Positions 49,881 through 58,179 of a stretch of DNA of 64,000 nt are shown piece after piece. The stretch lies in contig NZ_CP102384.1 of assembly GCF_024628865.1 (NCBI RefSeq), positions 1,251,001 to 1,315,000 on the forward strand, in the 5' to 3' direction. Position 1 is the first letter of the stretch. The number at the start of each line of letters is the position of its first letter. A model generated the notes under the pieces. The model was not told where the DNA came from, made no database searches, and saw only the letters and a list, made by a program, of their open reading frames with translations. Position numbers and translations under genes: made by a program. This DNA comes from Sphingopyxis sp. DBS4 (GTDB taxonomy: Bacteria; Pseudomonadota; Alphaproteobacteria; Sphingomonadales; Sphingomonadaceae).

Positions 49881-51437
49881 ATGACCGTGTCCGAACCGAA
49901 GATGACGATCCCGCACAACATCTTCGATGCCGCAGCGGCGCATGCCGGTCGTATCGCGATCCGTGGCGAGGATGGCCGGGCGGTCGCCTATGACGATCTG
50001 CCGTCGCTGATCCGCGCCAGCGCCGCGGCCTTCATCGCCGCGGGCGTGTCGCGCGGCGACCGCATCGCGATATGGGCACCCAATTCGGTCAAATGGATTA
50101 TCGCGGCGGTCGGTGCGCAAGCGGCGGGCGCGGCGATCGTTCCGCTCAACACCCGGCTCAAGGGGCGCGAGGCGGGCTATATATTGCGGGCGAGCGGCGC
50201 GAAGCTGCTCCTCACCGTCGGTCGCTTTCTCGGCACCGATTATCCGGCACTGATCGCAGGTGAGGATCTGCCCGACCTGGGTGAGGTCGTGCTGCTCGAA
50301 GGCGAGGGGGAGGGGCTGCCCTGGCGTGAATTTCTGGCTCGGGGCGAAGGGGTTGCGGAAGAGGCGATTTCCGAACGGCTCGCGGCGCTTGGCGAGGAGG
50401 ATGTCAGCGACATCCTCTTCACGTCGGGCACGACCGGCAACCCCAAGGGCGCTGTCACGACGCACGGCCAGAATGTTCGGCTCTACCGCGCTTATGGCGG
50501 CGGGCTCGGCTATGGCCCGGATGATGTTTTCCTGATCATCAATCCCTTCTTTCACAGTTTCGGCTACAAGGCAGGCTGGCTTGTCGCGCTGATGCATGGG
50601 GCGACGGTACTGCCGCACGCGGTGTTCGACACGGAGGGTGTGCTGAAACGCATCGAGGCCGAGCGGGTGACGCTGTTGCCGGGGCCGCCGACGATTTTCC
50701 AGAGCCTGCTCGCCGGGCCGTATCGCGACTATGATCTCTCGTCGCTTCGCGTTTCGATTACCGGGGCCGCATCGGTTCCCGTGACGCTGATCGAGGAGAT
50801 GCGCGGCACGCTTGGCATCGATATCGTGCTCACGGCCTATGGGCTGACCGAGACGTGCGGCGTCGTGACCATGTGCAGCGCCGGGGATGATGCGGAAACG
50901 GTGGCGAATACCGCGGGGCGGCCGCTGAGCGGCATCGAGGTCCGGCTCGTCGATCGCGATGGGCAGGACGTCGCGGCGGGCGAAGCGGGCGAACTGCTGG
51001 TGCGCGGACCCAACGTCATGCGGGGCTATTTCAACGACGCGCAAGCGACCGCGGCCGCGATCGACGCTGCGGGCTGGCTCCGCACCGGCGACATCGCGGT
51101 GCGCGACGTTCGCGGCAATGTGAAGATCACCGACCGCGCGAAGGACCTCTTCATCGTCGGCGGCTTCAACGCCTATCCGGCGGAGATCGAGGGCCTGCTT
51201 GCCGCCCATCCGGCGGTGCTGCAATCGGCGGTGATCGGGGTTCCCGACGAGCGGCTGGGCGAAGTGCCGGTGGCGTTCGTCGTGCTGCGGCCAGGTGCGG
51301 TTGCGTCGGCGGAGGCGATCATCGCCTGGTGCCGCGACAATATGGCGAATTACAAGGTGCCGCGCCGGGTGGAGATCAGGGACGCGCTGCCGATGAACGC
51401 AGCGGGGAAAGTACAGAAGTTTTTGCTTAAGGCGTGA
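49881..51437 (+). CDS. fadD3: acyl-CoA synthetase, FadD3-like
   Basis: 518 residues from ATG 49881 (GGAG five bases upstream; ATG 49878 also possible). AMP-binding signature LFTSGTTGNPKGAVTTHG at about residues 170-187, YGLTETCGVV, GWLRTGDIAV and the C-terminal catalytic Lys in MNAAGKVQKFLL. In actinobacteria FadD3 activates HIP, the propanoate acid left from rings C/D, with CoA. The neighbouring convergent Ipd operon that consumes HIP-CoA supports this; the identity remains an inference from context and family resemblance. Divergent from a LuxR regulator. Confidence 0.85.
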   Translation: MTVSEPKMTIPHNIFDAAAAHAGRIAIRGEDGRAVAYDDLPSLIRASAAAFIAAGVSRGDRIAIWAPNSVKWIIAAVGAQAAGAAIVPLNTRLKGREAGYILRASGAKLLLTVGRFLGTDYPALIAGEDLPDLGEVVLLEGEGEGLPWREFLARGEGVAEEAISERLAALGEEDVSDILFTSGTTGNPKGAVTTHGQNVRLYRAYGGGLGYGPDDVFLIINPFFHSFGYKAGWLVALMHGATVLPHAVFDTEGVLKRIEAERVTLLPGPPTIFQSLLAGPYRDYDLSSLRVSITGAASVPVTLIEEMRGTLGIDIVLTAYGLTETCGVVTMCSAGDDAETVANTAGRPLSGIEVRLVDRDGQDVAAGEAGELLVRGPNVMRGYFNDAQATAAAIDAAGWLRTGDIAVRDVRGNVKITDRAKDLFIVGGFNAYPAEIEGLLAAHPAVLQSAVIGVPDERLGEVPVAFVVLRPGAVASAEAIIAWCRDNMANYKVPRRVEIRDALPMNAAGKVQKFLLKA

Positions 51438-51464
51438 TGGGAATCGGATGGTTTCGACCCCAGT

Positions 51465-51546
51465 TCCGTCATCCCGGCGAAGGCCGGGATCTCACCTTAT
51501 CGCCATGACGCACCGGCGAGATCCCGGCCTTCGCCGGGATGACGGA
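51465..51546. repeat. 29-bp perfect inverted repeat between convergent genes
   Basis: Arms 51465-51493 and 51518-51546 are exact reverse complements (beginning TCCGTCATCCCGGCGAAGG) around 24 bases; each arm contains an inner CCCGGC-GAAG-GCCGGG hairpin. It fills the gap between the 3' ends of fadD3 and the MaoC gene, which converge. Likely bidirectional terminator of repeat origin. Confidence 0.8.
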
Positions 51547-51584
51547 GTGGTTGGTCAACGTCTGCTCCCCACCCCAAAGCCAAC

Positions 51585-52049
51585 CTAGGAATCCGGATAA
51601 AAGCGGCTGATCGTATCGACCACGCACGCAGGCTTTTCCTCGCCCTCGATCTCCACCGTCACGCGCACCACCGCCTGGACGCCGCCCTTGGCTTCCTCGG
51701 CCTTGACCAGTTCTCCGACGCCGCGGATGCGGCTGCCGGTGCGAACCGGGTTCAGGAAGCGGAGAGTGTCGGTGCCGATGTTGATCCCCATCGAAACGCC
51801 ACGTACCTCGACCAGGTCGGGAAGGAAGCGGTTGACGAGGCTCATCGTGAGGTAGCCATGCGCGATTGTGCTGCCGAAGGGGCCGTCCTTGGCGCGTTCG
51901 GGGTCGACGTGAATCCACTGATGATCGTCGGTCGCCCGCGCGAACAGGTCGATGCGCTCCTGCTCGATCGTGACCCATTCGGTCGGACCGAAATTCTCGC
52001 CCACCGCGTCCAGCAGCGCTGCGGGGGTGGCGAAGACGCGCGCGCTCAT
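51585..52049 (-). CDS. MaoC-like (R)-specific enoyl-CoA hydratase
   Basis: 154 residues from ATG 52049, overlapping the upstream SDR stop (ATGA). Hot-dog fold with the hydratase dyad in ATDDHQWIHVDPERA (Asp and His around residues 40-49), followed by PFGSTIAHGYLTMSLV. It resembles mycobacterial Rv0130-type hydratases. Hydration of an enoyl-CoA during breakdown of the C/D-ring propanoate or ring carbons is likely. Last gene of the 13-gene leftward operon. Confidence 0.87.
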   Translation of the reverse strand: MSARVFATPAALLDAVGENFGPTEWVTIEQERIDLFARATDDHQWIHVDPERAKDGPFGSTIAHGYLTMSLVNRFLPDLVEVRGVSMGINIGTDTLRFLNPVRTGSRIRGVGELVKAEEAKGGVQAVVRVTVEIEGEEKPACVVDTISRFYPDS

Positions 52050-52828
52050 GCCTGCTGGCTCGACACGGCGACGACTTCGCCCGCCATATAGGAAGAGAGG
52101 TCGCTGGCAAGGAACAGCATGACGTTCGCCACCTCCCACGGTTCGGCATAGCGGCCGAAGGCTTCCTTTTCGGTCAGTTCCTCGAGCAGCCCCGGCGGCG
52201 TTACCTTCGACAGCGATGCGTGCATCGCGAGGCTGGGCGACACCGCGTTGATCCGCACGCCCTGCTCGGCGGCTTCGAGCGCCGAGCAGCGGGTGAAGGC
52301 CATCACTCCCGCCTTCGCCGCGGCGTAATGCGCCTGCAATTTCTGCGCGCGCCAGCCGAGCACCGAGGCATTGTTGACGATCGCTCCCTTCTGGCGCGCA
52401 TACATGTGCGGCAGCATCGCGCGCGTCATCCGGAACACACTGGTCAGCGTCACGTCGAGCACCTTGTGCCATTGCTCGTCGGTCATCTCGACGACCGGCG
52501 CCGCGCCGCCGAGCCCGGCGTTATTGATCAGCACATCGACATGCCCCATCGCGCCGATCGCGCCCTGGACCAGCGCCTGCACCTGCTTCTCGTCGGTGAC
52601 GTCGCAGACGAGGGTGCCCGGACGCGCGAAGCCCAGACCCTCTATGCGATCGGCGGTCTCGCCGAGGCGGCGTTCGTGCATGTCGGAGAGGAACAAGGTG
52701 GCGCCTTCCTCCGCCGCGCGCTGTGCGACCGCGCCGCCGATGCCGCTGCCCGCGGCGGCGGTGATCAGCACAGTCTTGCCTTTGAGAAGGCCGGTCGGGG
52801 TGGGATAGTCGGGTGCGGGGCGTGCCAC
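52046..52828 (-). CDS. ipdF: SDR, 5-hydroxy-HIP-CoA reductase/dehydrogenase IpdF-like
   Basis: 260 residues. The cofactor motif ITAAAGSGIGG (TAAAGxGIG instead of TGxxxGxG), LSDMHERRLGET, INNAGLGGAAPVVEMTD, IVNNASVLGWRAQ, HYAAAKAGVMAFTRCSALE and the tail SSYMAGEVVAVSSQQA match the actinobacterial IpdF pattern closely. In the HIP pathway IpdF oxidises the 5-hydroxyl after side-chain activation. It sits 12 bases downstream of an acyl-CoA dehydrogenase gene and overlaps the MaoC gene by four bases. Confidence 0.9.
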   Translation of the reverse strand: MARPAPDYPTPTGLLKGKTVLITAAAGSGIGGAVAQRAAEEGATLFLSDMHERRLGETADRIEGLGFARPGTLVCDVTDEKQVQALVQGAIGAMGHVDVLINNAGLGGAAPVVEMTDEQWHKVLDVTLTSVFRMTRAMLPHMYARQKGAIVNNASVLGWRAQKLQAHYAAAKAGVMAFTRCSALEAAEQGVRINAVSPSLAMHASLSKVTPPGLLEELTEKEAFGRYAEPWEVANVMLFLASDLSSYMAGEVVAVSSQQA

Positions 52829-52840
52829 GTTTCGGTTCCT

Positions 52841-54022
52841 TTACTTGAGGTCGCCGCGCGGTTCGCGGGGCAGGCCGAGCGCGCGCTCGGCGATGATGTT
52901 GCGCTGAATCTCGTTGGTGCCGCCATAAATGGTGTCGGCGCGGCTGTAGAGAAACAGGTTGGGCAGGGCGGGAAAGGCATAGTCACCCCCGGGGGTCGTC
53001 TCGCCCGCCTGACCGAGCACGTCCATTGCGAGTTCGCCCAAGTCGCGGCGCCACGTCGCCCACTGGATCTTGTAGGTCAGCGCGGCGGGATTGAGCTTGC
53101 CGTCCTCGGCGTGGGTGAGCATCCGAAGCGCGCCATAGCGCATCAGCCTGAGCCCGATCTCGGCCTTCGCGATGCGCTGACGGATCAGCGGATCCTTCGC
53201 GGCGCCATTGGTGCGCGCCGCCGCGATTACGGCGTCGAGTTCGTTACGGAAGCCCATCTGCTGCGCCAGCGTCGAAACGCCGCGTTCGAAGCCGAGCAGC
53301 CCCATCGCGACCTTCCATCCGTCACCGGGCGTGCCGAGGATGTTCGCCGCATCGGTGCGGGCGCCGTCGAAGAAGGTCTCGTTGAATTCGGCCTCGCCGG
53401 TGATCTGGTGGATCGGGCGGACGGTCACGCCGGGCTGGTCGACGGGGACGAGCAGGAAGGACAGGCCTTTGGGGCCCCGCGACCCTTCCTCGCTGCGCGC
53501 GATGACGAAGATCCAGTCGGAGAATTGCGCGAGGCTGGTCCAGACCTTCTGCCCCTCGATCACCCAATCATCATCCTCGCGCCAGGCGCGGGTGCGGACG
53601 TTGGCGAGGTCGGACCCCGCGCCGGGCTCCGAATAGCCCTGGCACCAGATTTCCTCGCCCTTTGCGATGGCGGGCAGGAAGCGGGCTTTCTGCTCGTCGG
53701 TGCCGAAGGCGAGGATCGTCGGGCCCGCAAGCTCGATGCCGATATGGTTGAGCCGCGGCGGGCCGCCCGCGCGCGCATATTCCTCGGCGAAAATGACCTG
53801 CTGCGCGAGCGTCGCGTCGCGCCCGCCATAGGCTTTCGGCCAGCCGACGCAGCTCCAGCCCGCTTCGCCGAGCCGCCGCTCCCAGTCGCGGCGGCGTTCG
53901 GGTGCATCGGTCAGGCTGGTGAGCCCGCGCACGTCGGCGAACGGACCGCCCAATTCGGCCGTCAGCCAGGCCGCGGCCTCGGCGCGGAAAACCTCTTCGT
54001 CGGGGGAGAATCCCAGCTTCAT
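52841..54022 (-). CDS. acyl-CoA dehydrogenase, long subunit of a pair
   Basis: 393 residues. N-terminal helical domain, FAD-contact region WCQGYSEPGAGSDLANVRTRA and DWVIEGQKVWTSLAQF, and the C-terminal end YSRADTIYGGTNEIQRNIIAERALGLPR. The start overlaps the end of a shorter dehydrogenase gene by four bases. Long/short pairs of this kind form alpha2-beta2 steroid acyl-CoA dehydrogenases (ChsE, IpdE1-IpdE2) in actinobacteria. Assignment to the IpdE step of C/D-ring degradation is likely but not proven. Confidence 0.9.
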   Translation of the reverse strand: MKLGFSPDEEVFRAEAAAWLTAELGGPFADVRGLTSLTDAPERRRDWERRLGEAGWSCVGWPKAYGGRDATLAQQVIFAEEYARAGGPPRLNHIGIELAGPTILAFGTDEQKARFLPAIAKGEEIWCQGYSEPGAGSDLANVRTRAWREDDDWVIEGQKVWTSLAQFSDWIFVIARSEEGSRGPKGLSFLLVPVDQPGVTVRPIHQITGEAEFNETFFDGARTDAANILGTPGDGWKVAMGLLGFERGVSTLAQQMGFRNELDAVIAAARTNGAAKDPLIRQRIAKAEIGLRLMRYGALRMLTHAEDGKLNPAALTYKIQWATWRRDLGELAMDVLGQAGETTPGGDYAFPALPNLFLYSRADTIYGGTNEIQRNIIAERALGLPREPRGDLK

Positions 54023-55083
54023 GCCGCTTCGTCCAATCCGGCCATTTGCGCGATCCGCTCGCGGTGCCAGTCGGGGGTGCCGAGCAGGGTGCGATCGCTG
54101 CGTGCGCGCTTGAAATAGAGATGCGCGTCATGCTCCCAGGTGAAGCCGATGCCGCCGTGAAGCTGGATCATCTCGCCTGCAGCGTCGCTGTAGGTGTCGC
54201 AGGCGAAGGCCTTGGCGGCGTGGACCGCGAAGACGGCTTCGTCCGATCGCTCGTCGATCGCGCAAGCTGCCCAATAGACCGCCGAGCGCGCCTGCTCGAT
54301 CCCGACCATCATGTCGGCGAGGCGATGTTTGACCGCCTGGAAGCTGCCGATCGCGCGCCCGAACTGGATGCGTTCCTGCGCATAGGCAACGGTGCGATCG
54401 AGACACGCCTGCGCGCCGCCGAGCGCATCGGCGGCGAGGACGAGCGCGCCGGTATGACGCGCGGCGGCGAGGGCTGCGGCGGGATCGGCGAGCGGTTCGG
54501 CCGCGACCGCGCCGAAATCGAGCCGCGCATAGGGACGCGTCTGGTCCATGCTGGTGAGCGGGGTGACGGCAAGGCCCGGCGTGTCGCGCTCGATCAGCAG
54601 CGCCTTGTCGTCGACCGCGACGACGAAGAGATCGGCGCGCGCGCCGTGCGGGACATGAAGCGCGGAGCCGGTCAATGCCCCGTCGCTCCAGATCGTACCG
54701 GGCGCGGCTTCGGCGAAGCTCGCGACCAGTTCGCCCGCCGCGAGGCGCGAAAGAAGGCGCATTTTCTGCCCGTCGCTGCCGCCGGCGAGGATCGCCGGGA
54801 TGGCAAGGCCGACGCTGGCGAGCAGTGGCAGCGCGGCGACATGCCGCCCAGCTTCCTCGGCGAGGATAGCAAGCTCGATCATGCCCAGCCCGACCCCGCC
54901 CTCGCTCTCGGGCACCGCGACCCCGGCGAGGCCGAGCTCGGCGGTGAAGGCCTGCCACAGCGCCTCGTCGACGCCCGTCGCAGCCATCGCGGCGCGGGTG
55001 CGCTCGCTCGTTGCCTGCTCGGCAAAGAAGGCCTTCGCCGTTTCGGCGATCATCGCCTGTTCGTCGGTGAAGGCGAAATGCAT
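54019..55083 (-). CDS. acyl-CoA dehydrogenase, short subunit of a pair
   Basis: 354 residues from ATG 55083, one base after the SDR stop. N-terminal MHFAFTDEQAMIAETAKAFF, middle GSFQAVKHRLADMMVGIEQA and C-terminal IQLHGGIGFTWEHDAHLYFKRA show the fold. It is shorter than classical members because of a reduced middle domain, and the SEPxAGSD-type FAD loop of the long partner is replaced (AEAAPGTIWSD), typical of the incomplete beta subunit of heterotetrameric steroid dehydrogenases. Overlap by four bases with the 393-residue partner supports complex formation. Confidence 0.88.
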   Translation of the reverse strand: MHFAFTDEQAMIAETAKAFFAEQATSERTRAAMAATGVDEALWQAFTAELGLAGVAVPESEGGVGLGMIELAILAEEAGRHVAALPLLASVGLAIPAILAGGSDGQKMRLLSRLAAGELVASFAEAAPGTIWSDGALTGSALHVPHGARADLFVVAVDDKALLIERDTPGLAVTPLTSMDQTRPYARLDFGAVAAEPLADPAAALAAARHTGALVLAADALGGAQACLDRTVAYAQERIQFGRAIGSFQAVKHRLADMMVGIEQARSAVYWAACAIDERSDEAVFAVHAAKAFACDTYSDAAGEMIQLHGGIGFTWEHDAHLYFKRARSDRTLLGTPDWHRERIAQMAGLDEAA

Positions 55084-55084
55084 C

Positions 55085-55987
55085 CTAGCTGCCCCAGACC
55101 TTGCGCGGCTCGCGGCGTTCGGACAGCAGCTTGTCGACGGCCGCACCGACATCGGCGGGGTTCCACCTGGCTTGCTGATCGACCGTCGGGCCCAGGTTCC
55201 AGCCGTCCTCGATGGTGATCCGCCCGCCCTCGAGTTCGAAAACGCAGCCGGTGACGTGCTTCGACGCCTCGGAGCCGAGCCACACGACGGTCGGCGCGAT
55301 ATTGTCGGGGTCCTGCACGTCGAAGCCGGTTTCGACCGCCGCCATCTTGTCGGCGAACGCCTGTTCGGTCATCCGCGTCCGCGCCGCGGGGGCGAGGGCG
55401 TTGGCGGTGATGCCGTAACGGCCGAGCTCGGCGGCCTGCACCAAAGTCAGTGCGGCGATGCCGCCCTTGGCGGTCGAATAGGCCGCTTGCGCGATCGAGC
55501 CCTGCAGCCCCGCGCCGCTCGTCGTGTTGATGATCCGCGCATCGACGGGGTTGCCGGCTTTCTGCTGGGCACGCCAATAATCGACGGCGTGGCGGGCGAC
55601 GCAGAAATGGCCGCGCAGATGGACGTGCATCGTTGCGTCCCATTCCTCGGGCGTTGCCGACACGAACATGCGGTCACGCACGATCCCGGCGTTGTTGACG
55701 ACGACATGCAGGCCGCCGAACGCTTCGACGGCGGCATCGACGATGCGCTTCGCCGCGTCCCAGTCGGTGATGTCTTCATAATTGGCGATGGCGCTGCCAC
55801 CCGCCGCCTTGATCTCCGCAACCACCCCGTCGGCCGCCGAGGTGTCGCGGCCCTCGCCCGACAGGCTGGTGCCGATGTCGTTGACGACGACATTGGCACC
55901 CTCGGCGGCGAAGGCGAGCGCATAGGAGCGCCCGAGCCCGCGCGCCGCGCCGGTGATGATGACGGTCCGCCCGTTGCAGATACCCAT
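55085..55987 (-). CDS. short-chain dehydrogenase/reductase of the C/D-ring operon
   Basis: 300 residues from ATG 55987. ITGAARGLGRSYALAFAAEG motif at the start, VVNDIG with Asp for NAD(H), NNAG, catalytic Ser in NTTSGAG and YSTAKGGI. A C-terminal extension of about 50 residues is like the (3R)-hydroxyacyl-CoA dehydrogenase domain of peroxisomal multifunctional enzyme type 2 and the actinobacterial Hsd4B group. Oxidation of a hydroxyacyl-CoA formed in ring breakdown is the likely role. Lies five bases after the thiolase stop. Confidence 0.86.
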   Translation of the reverse strand: MGICNGRTVIITGAARGLGRSYALAFAAEGANVVVNDIGTSLSGEGRDTSAADGVVAEIKAAGGSAIANYEDITDWDAAKRIVDAAVEAFGGLHVVVNNAGIVRDRMFVSATPEEWDATMHVHLRGHFCVARHAVDYWRAQQKAGNPVDARIINTTSGAGLQGSIAQAAYSTAKGGIAALTLVQAAELGRYGITANALAPAARTRMTEQAFADKMAAVETGFDVQDPDNIAPTVVWLGSEASKHVTGCVFELEGGRITIEDGWNLGPTVDQQARWNPADVGAAVDKLLSERREPRKVWGS

Positions 55988-55992
55988 GATGC

Positions 55993-57144
55993 TTACAGCC
56001 TTTCGATGATGGTGACGTTGGCCTGCCCGCCGCCTTCGCACATGGTCTGGAGGCCATAGCGGCCGCCGGTGCGTTCGAGCGCGCCGAGCAGGGTCGTCAT
56101 CAGCCGCGCGCCGGTGGCGCCGATCGGATGGCCGAGCGCGATCGCGCCGCCCTGCACATTGACCTTTTCGTGCGGCACGCCGAGTTCCTGCATCCACGCC
56201 ATCGGCACGCTGGCGAAGGCTTCGTTGCACTCGAACAGGTCGATGTCGTTCACCGACATGCCCGCCTTTTCGAGCGCATATTTGGTCGCCGGGATCGGGC
56301 CCGTCAGCATCCACACCGGATTGTCGGCGCGCACCGACAGATGATGGATGCGCGCGCGCGGCTTCAGTCCATGTGCCTTCACCGCCGCCTCGCTCGCGAT
56401 CAGCAGCGCTGCGGCGCCGTCGCAATTCTGGCTGGCGATGCCGGCGGTTATCACCCCGCCCTCGTTGACGGTGCGCAGCGTCGCGAGGCCCTCGGGGGTC
56501 GTCTGGGGGCGGACGGTCTCGTCCTGTTCCAGCCCTTCGAGCGGCGCGATCTCGGCCCTGAACCAACCGTTGTCGATCGCGGCCTGCGCGCGGCGGTGTG
56601 ATTCGGTCGCGAACGCCTCCATCGCCTCGCGGCTGATCTGCCATTTGGCGGCGATCATCTCGGCCGATTTGATCTGGTTGACCTCTTCGGTGCCGTAGCG
56701 GGCGTCCCAGCCCTTCGAGCCGATGAAGGGGCTGTCGAAGCCGTAGGGCTGACCCGCGAACATTGCCGCCGAGATCGGAATGGCGTTCATCGCCTGGCTG
56801 CCGCCGGCGACGACCAGGTCCTGCGTGCCGCTCATCACGCCCTGCGCGGCGAAATGCACCGCCTGCTGCGACGACCCGCACTGGCGGTCGATCGTCGTGC
56901 CGGGGACATGCTCGGGCATTCCGGCGACGAGCCACGCGGTGCGCCCGATGTCGCCCGCCTGCGGCCCGATCGTGTCGCAGCAGCCCCAGACGACATCGTC
57001 GACCAGACCGGCGTCGATGCCGGTGCGCGCGACGAGCGCCTTGATCGGATGCGCGGCGAGGTCGGCGGGGTGGACGGCGGCGAGGCTGCCCTTTTTGCGC
57101 CCGATGGGGGTGCGGACGGCGTCGATGATATAGGCTTCAGCCAT
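55993..57144 (-). CDS. fadA6: acetyl-CoA C-acyltransferase (thiolase), FadA6-like
   Basis: 383 residues from ATG 57144. Nucleophile Cys in DRQCGSSQQAVHFAAQ (about residue 89), active-site His in GGAIALGHPIGATGAR and second Cys in MCEGGGQANV. VDDVVWGCCDTIGPQAGDIGRTAWLVAG resembles FadA6-type steroid thiolases. It would cleave the beta-ketoacyl-CoA produced after C/D-ring opening, releasing acetyl-CoA. Located between two pairs of acyl-CoA dehydrogenases. Confidence 0.88.
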   Translation of the reverse strand: MAEAYIIDAVRTPIGRKKGSLAAVHPADLAAHPIKALVARTGIDAGLVDDVVWGCCDTIGPQAGDIGRTAWLVAGMPEHVPGTTIDRQCGSSQQAVHFAAQGVMSGTQDLVVAGGSQAMNAIPISAAMFAGQPYGFDSPFIGSKGWDARYGTEEVNQIKSAEMIAAKWQISREAMEAFATESHRRAQAAIDNGWFRAEIAPLEGLEQDETVRPQTTPEGLATLRTVNEGGVITAGIASQNCDGAAALLIASEAAVKAHGLKPRARIHHLSVRADNPVWMLTGPIPATKYALEKAGMSVNDIDLFECNEAFASVPMAWMQELGVPHEKVNVQGGAIALGHPIGATGARLMTTLLGALERTGGRYGLQTMCEGGGQANVTIIERL

Positions 57145-57157
57145 TATTCCCTTTTCC

Positions 57158-58171
57158 TTATGCGAAGCTGTGGCCGGGGCCGATCGGTAGCGCACCGCCG
57201 AGGACGGCGGCGTCGATGCGGCTAAGGTGGAAGGCGCGGTCGCCCCATGCGCCGGAGAGCGCCCAGGCGCGCTTCATCCAGAAATGCAGGTCGACCTCGT
57301 AGGTATAGCCCATTGCGCCGTGCGTCTGGATTGCGGTCTCGCTCATCGCCCAGGCGGCGTCACTTGCCGCGAGCTTGGCGTGGCTGACGTGGACCGGGGC
57401 GCTGGCGGCGCCTTCCTGCAACGCCACCGCGGCGCGCTGGATCACCGGCTTGGCGAACTCGATCTTCACGACGGCGGTTGCGAGGTGGTGCTTCACCGCC
57501 TGAAAGCTGCCGATCGGCTGGCCGAACTGGCTGCGGTTCTTCGCATAGTCGGTCGCCTGTTCGAGCATCGCGTCGGCAAGGCCGACAAGCTGCGCCGCGG
57601 CGATCAGCGCGGCATGATCGAGAAGCGCGTCGGCCGAACCGACCGCTGTGCCCGAAGGTGCGATGGGCACATAGAGGCGGCGCAGCGGATCGACGCTGTC
57701 GAGGAGGTCGGTGCCGCCGCTATGCTCGGCGACCAGCAGCGCGCCGTCCTCGACCGACAGGAGATGGCTCGCGCCGTCCAAATCGGCGACCCACGGATTG
57801 ACCGGATGCTGGAGCGCGACCTTGGCCTCGCCGGCGGCAATCGCCGCGAGCAATGCTTCCTGTCCGCCCACCTTCGAGAGCAGCGGCGCGGCGACGAGCG
57901 CGGTATCGGCGAGCGGCTCGGCGACCCCGGCGCGGCCGAGTTCGGCGGCGATCAGCACCGCGTCGAGCAGCGACAGGCCCAGCCCGCCCTGCGCCTCGGG
58001 AACGAGCAGGCCGGGCAGGCCCATTTCGGTCAGGCCCTGCCAGACGTCGGCCGATCGGCGGCTGTCGCTGGCGTCGAGCGCGCGCAGCAATTCAGGCGCG
58101 TGGACACCCGCGAGATAATCGCGCACGCCCCCGGTCAGCGTCGCCTGATCTTCGGTGATGGTGAAGTCCAT
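57158..58171 (-). CDS. acyl-CoA dehydrogenase, short subunit
   Basis: 337 residues from ATG 58171. MDFTITEDQATLTGGVRDYL start, GSFQAVKHHLATAVVKIEFA and IQTHGAMGYTYEVDLHFWMKRA near the C-terminus. It is about 45 residues shorter than classical members and lacks the SEPxAGSD FAD loop, as beta-type subunits do. Eight bases separate it from the 383-residue dehydrogenase gene upstream, probably its partner. Ring- or side-chain-dehydrogenation substrate unknown. Confidence 0.87.
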   Translation of the reverse strand: MDFTITEDQATLTGGVRDYLAGVHAPELLRALDASDSRRSADVWQGLTEMGLPGLLVPEAQGGLGLSLLDAVLIAAELGRAGVAEPLADTALVAAPLLSKVGGQEALLAAIAAGEAKVALQHPVNPWVADLDGASHLLSVEDGALLVAEHSGGTDLLDSVDPLRRLYVPIAPSGTAVGSADALLDHAALIAAAQLVGLADAMLEQATDYAKNRSQFGQPIGSFQAVKHHLATAVVKIEFAKPVIQRAAVALQEGAASAPVHVSHAKLAASDAAWAMSETAIQTHGAMGYTYEVDLHFWMKRAWALSGAWGDRAFHLSRIDAAVLGGALPIGPGHSFA

Positions 58172-58179
58172 GGGCCCGC

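Noticed and set aside
52220..54118. Rightward open frame of 632 codons
   Set aside because: Antisense to ipdF and an acyl-CoA dehydrogenase; no motif.
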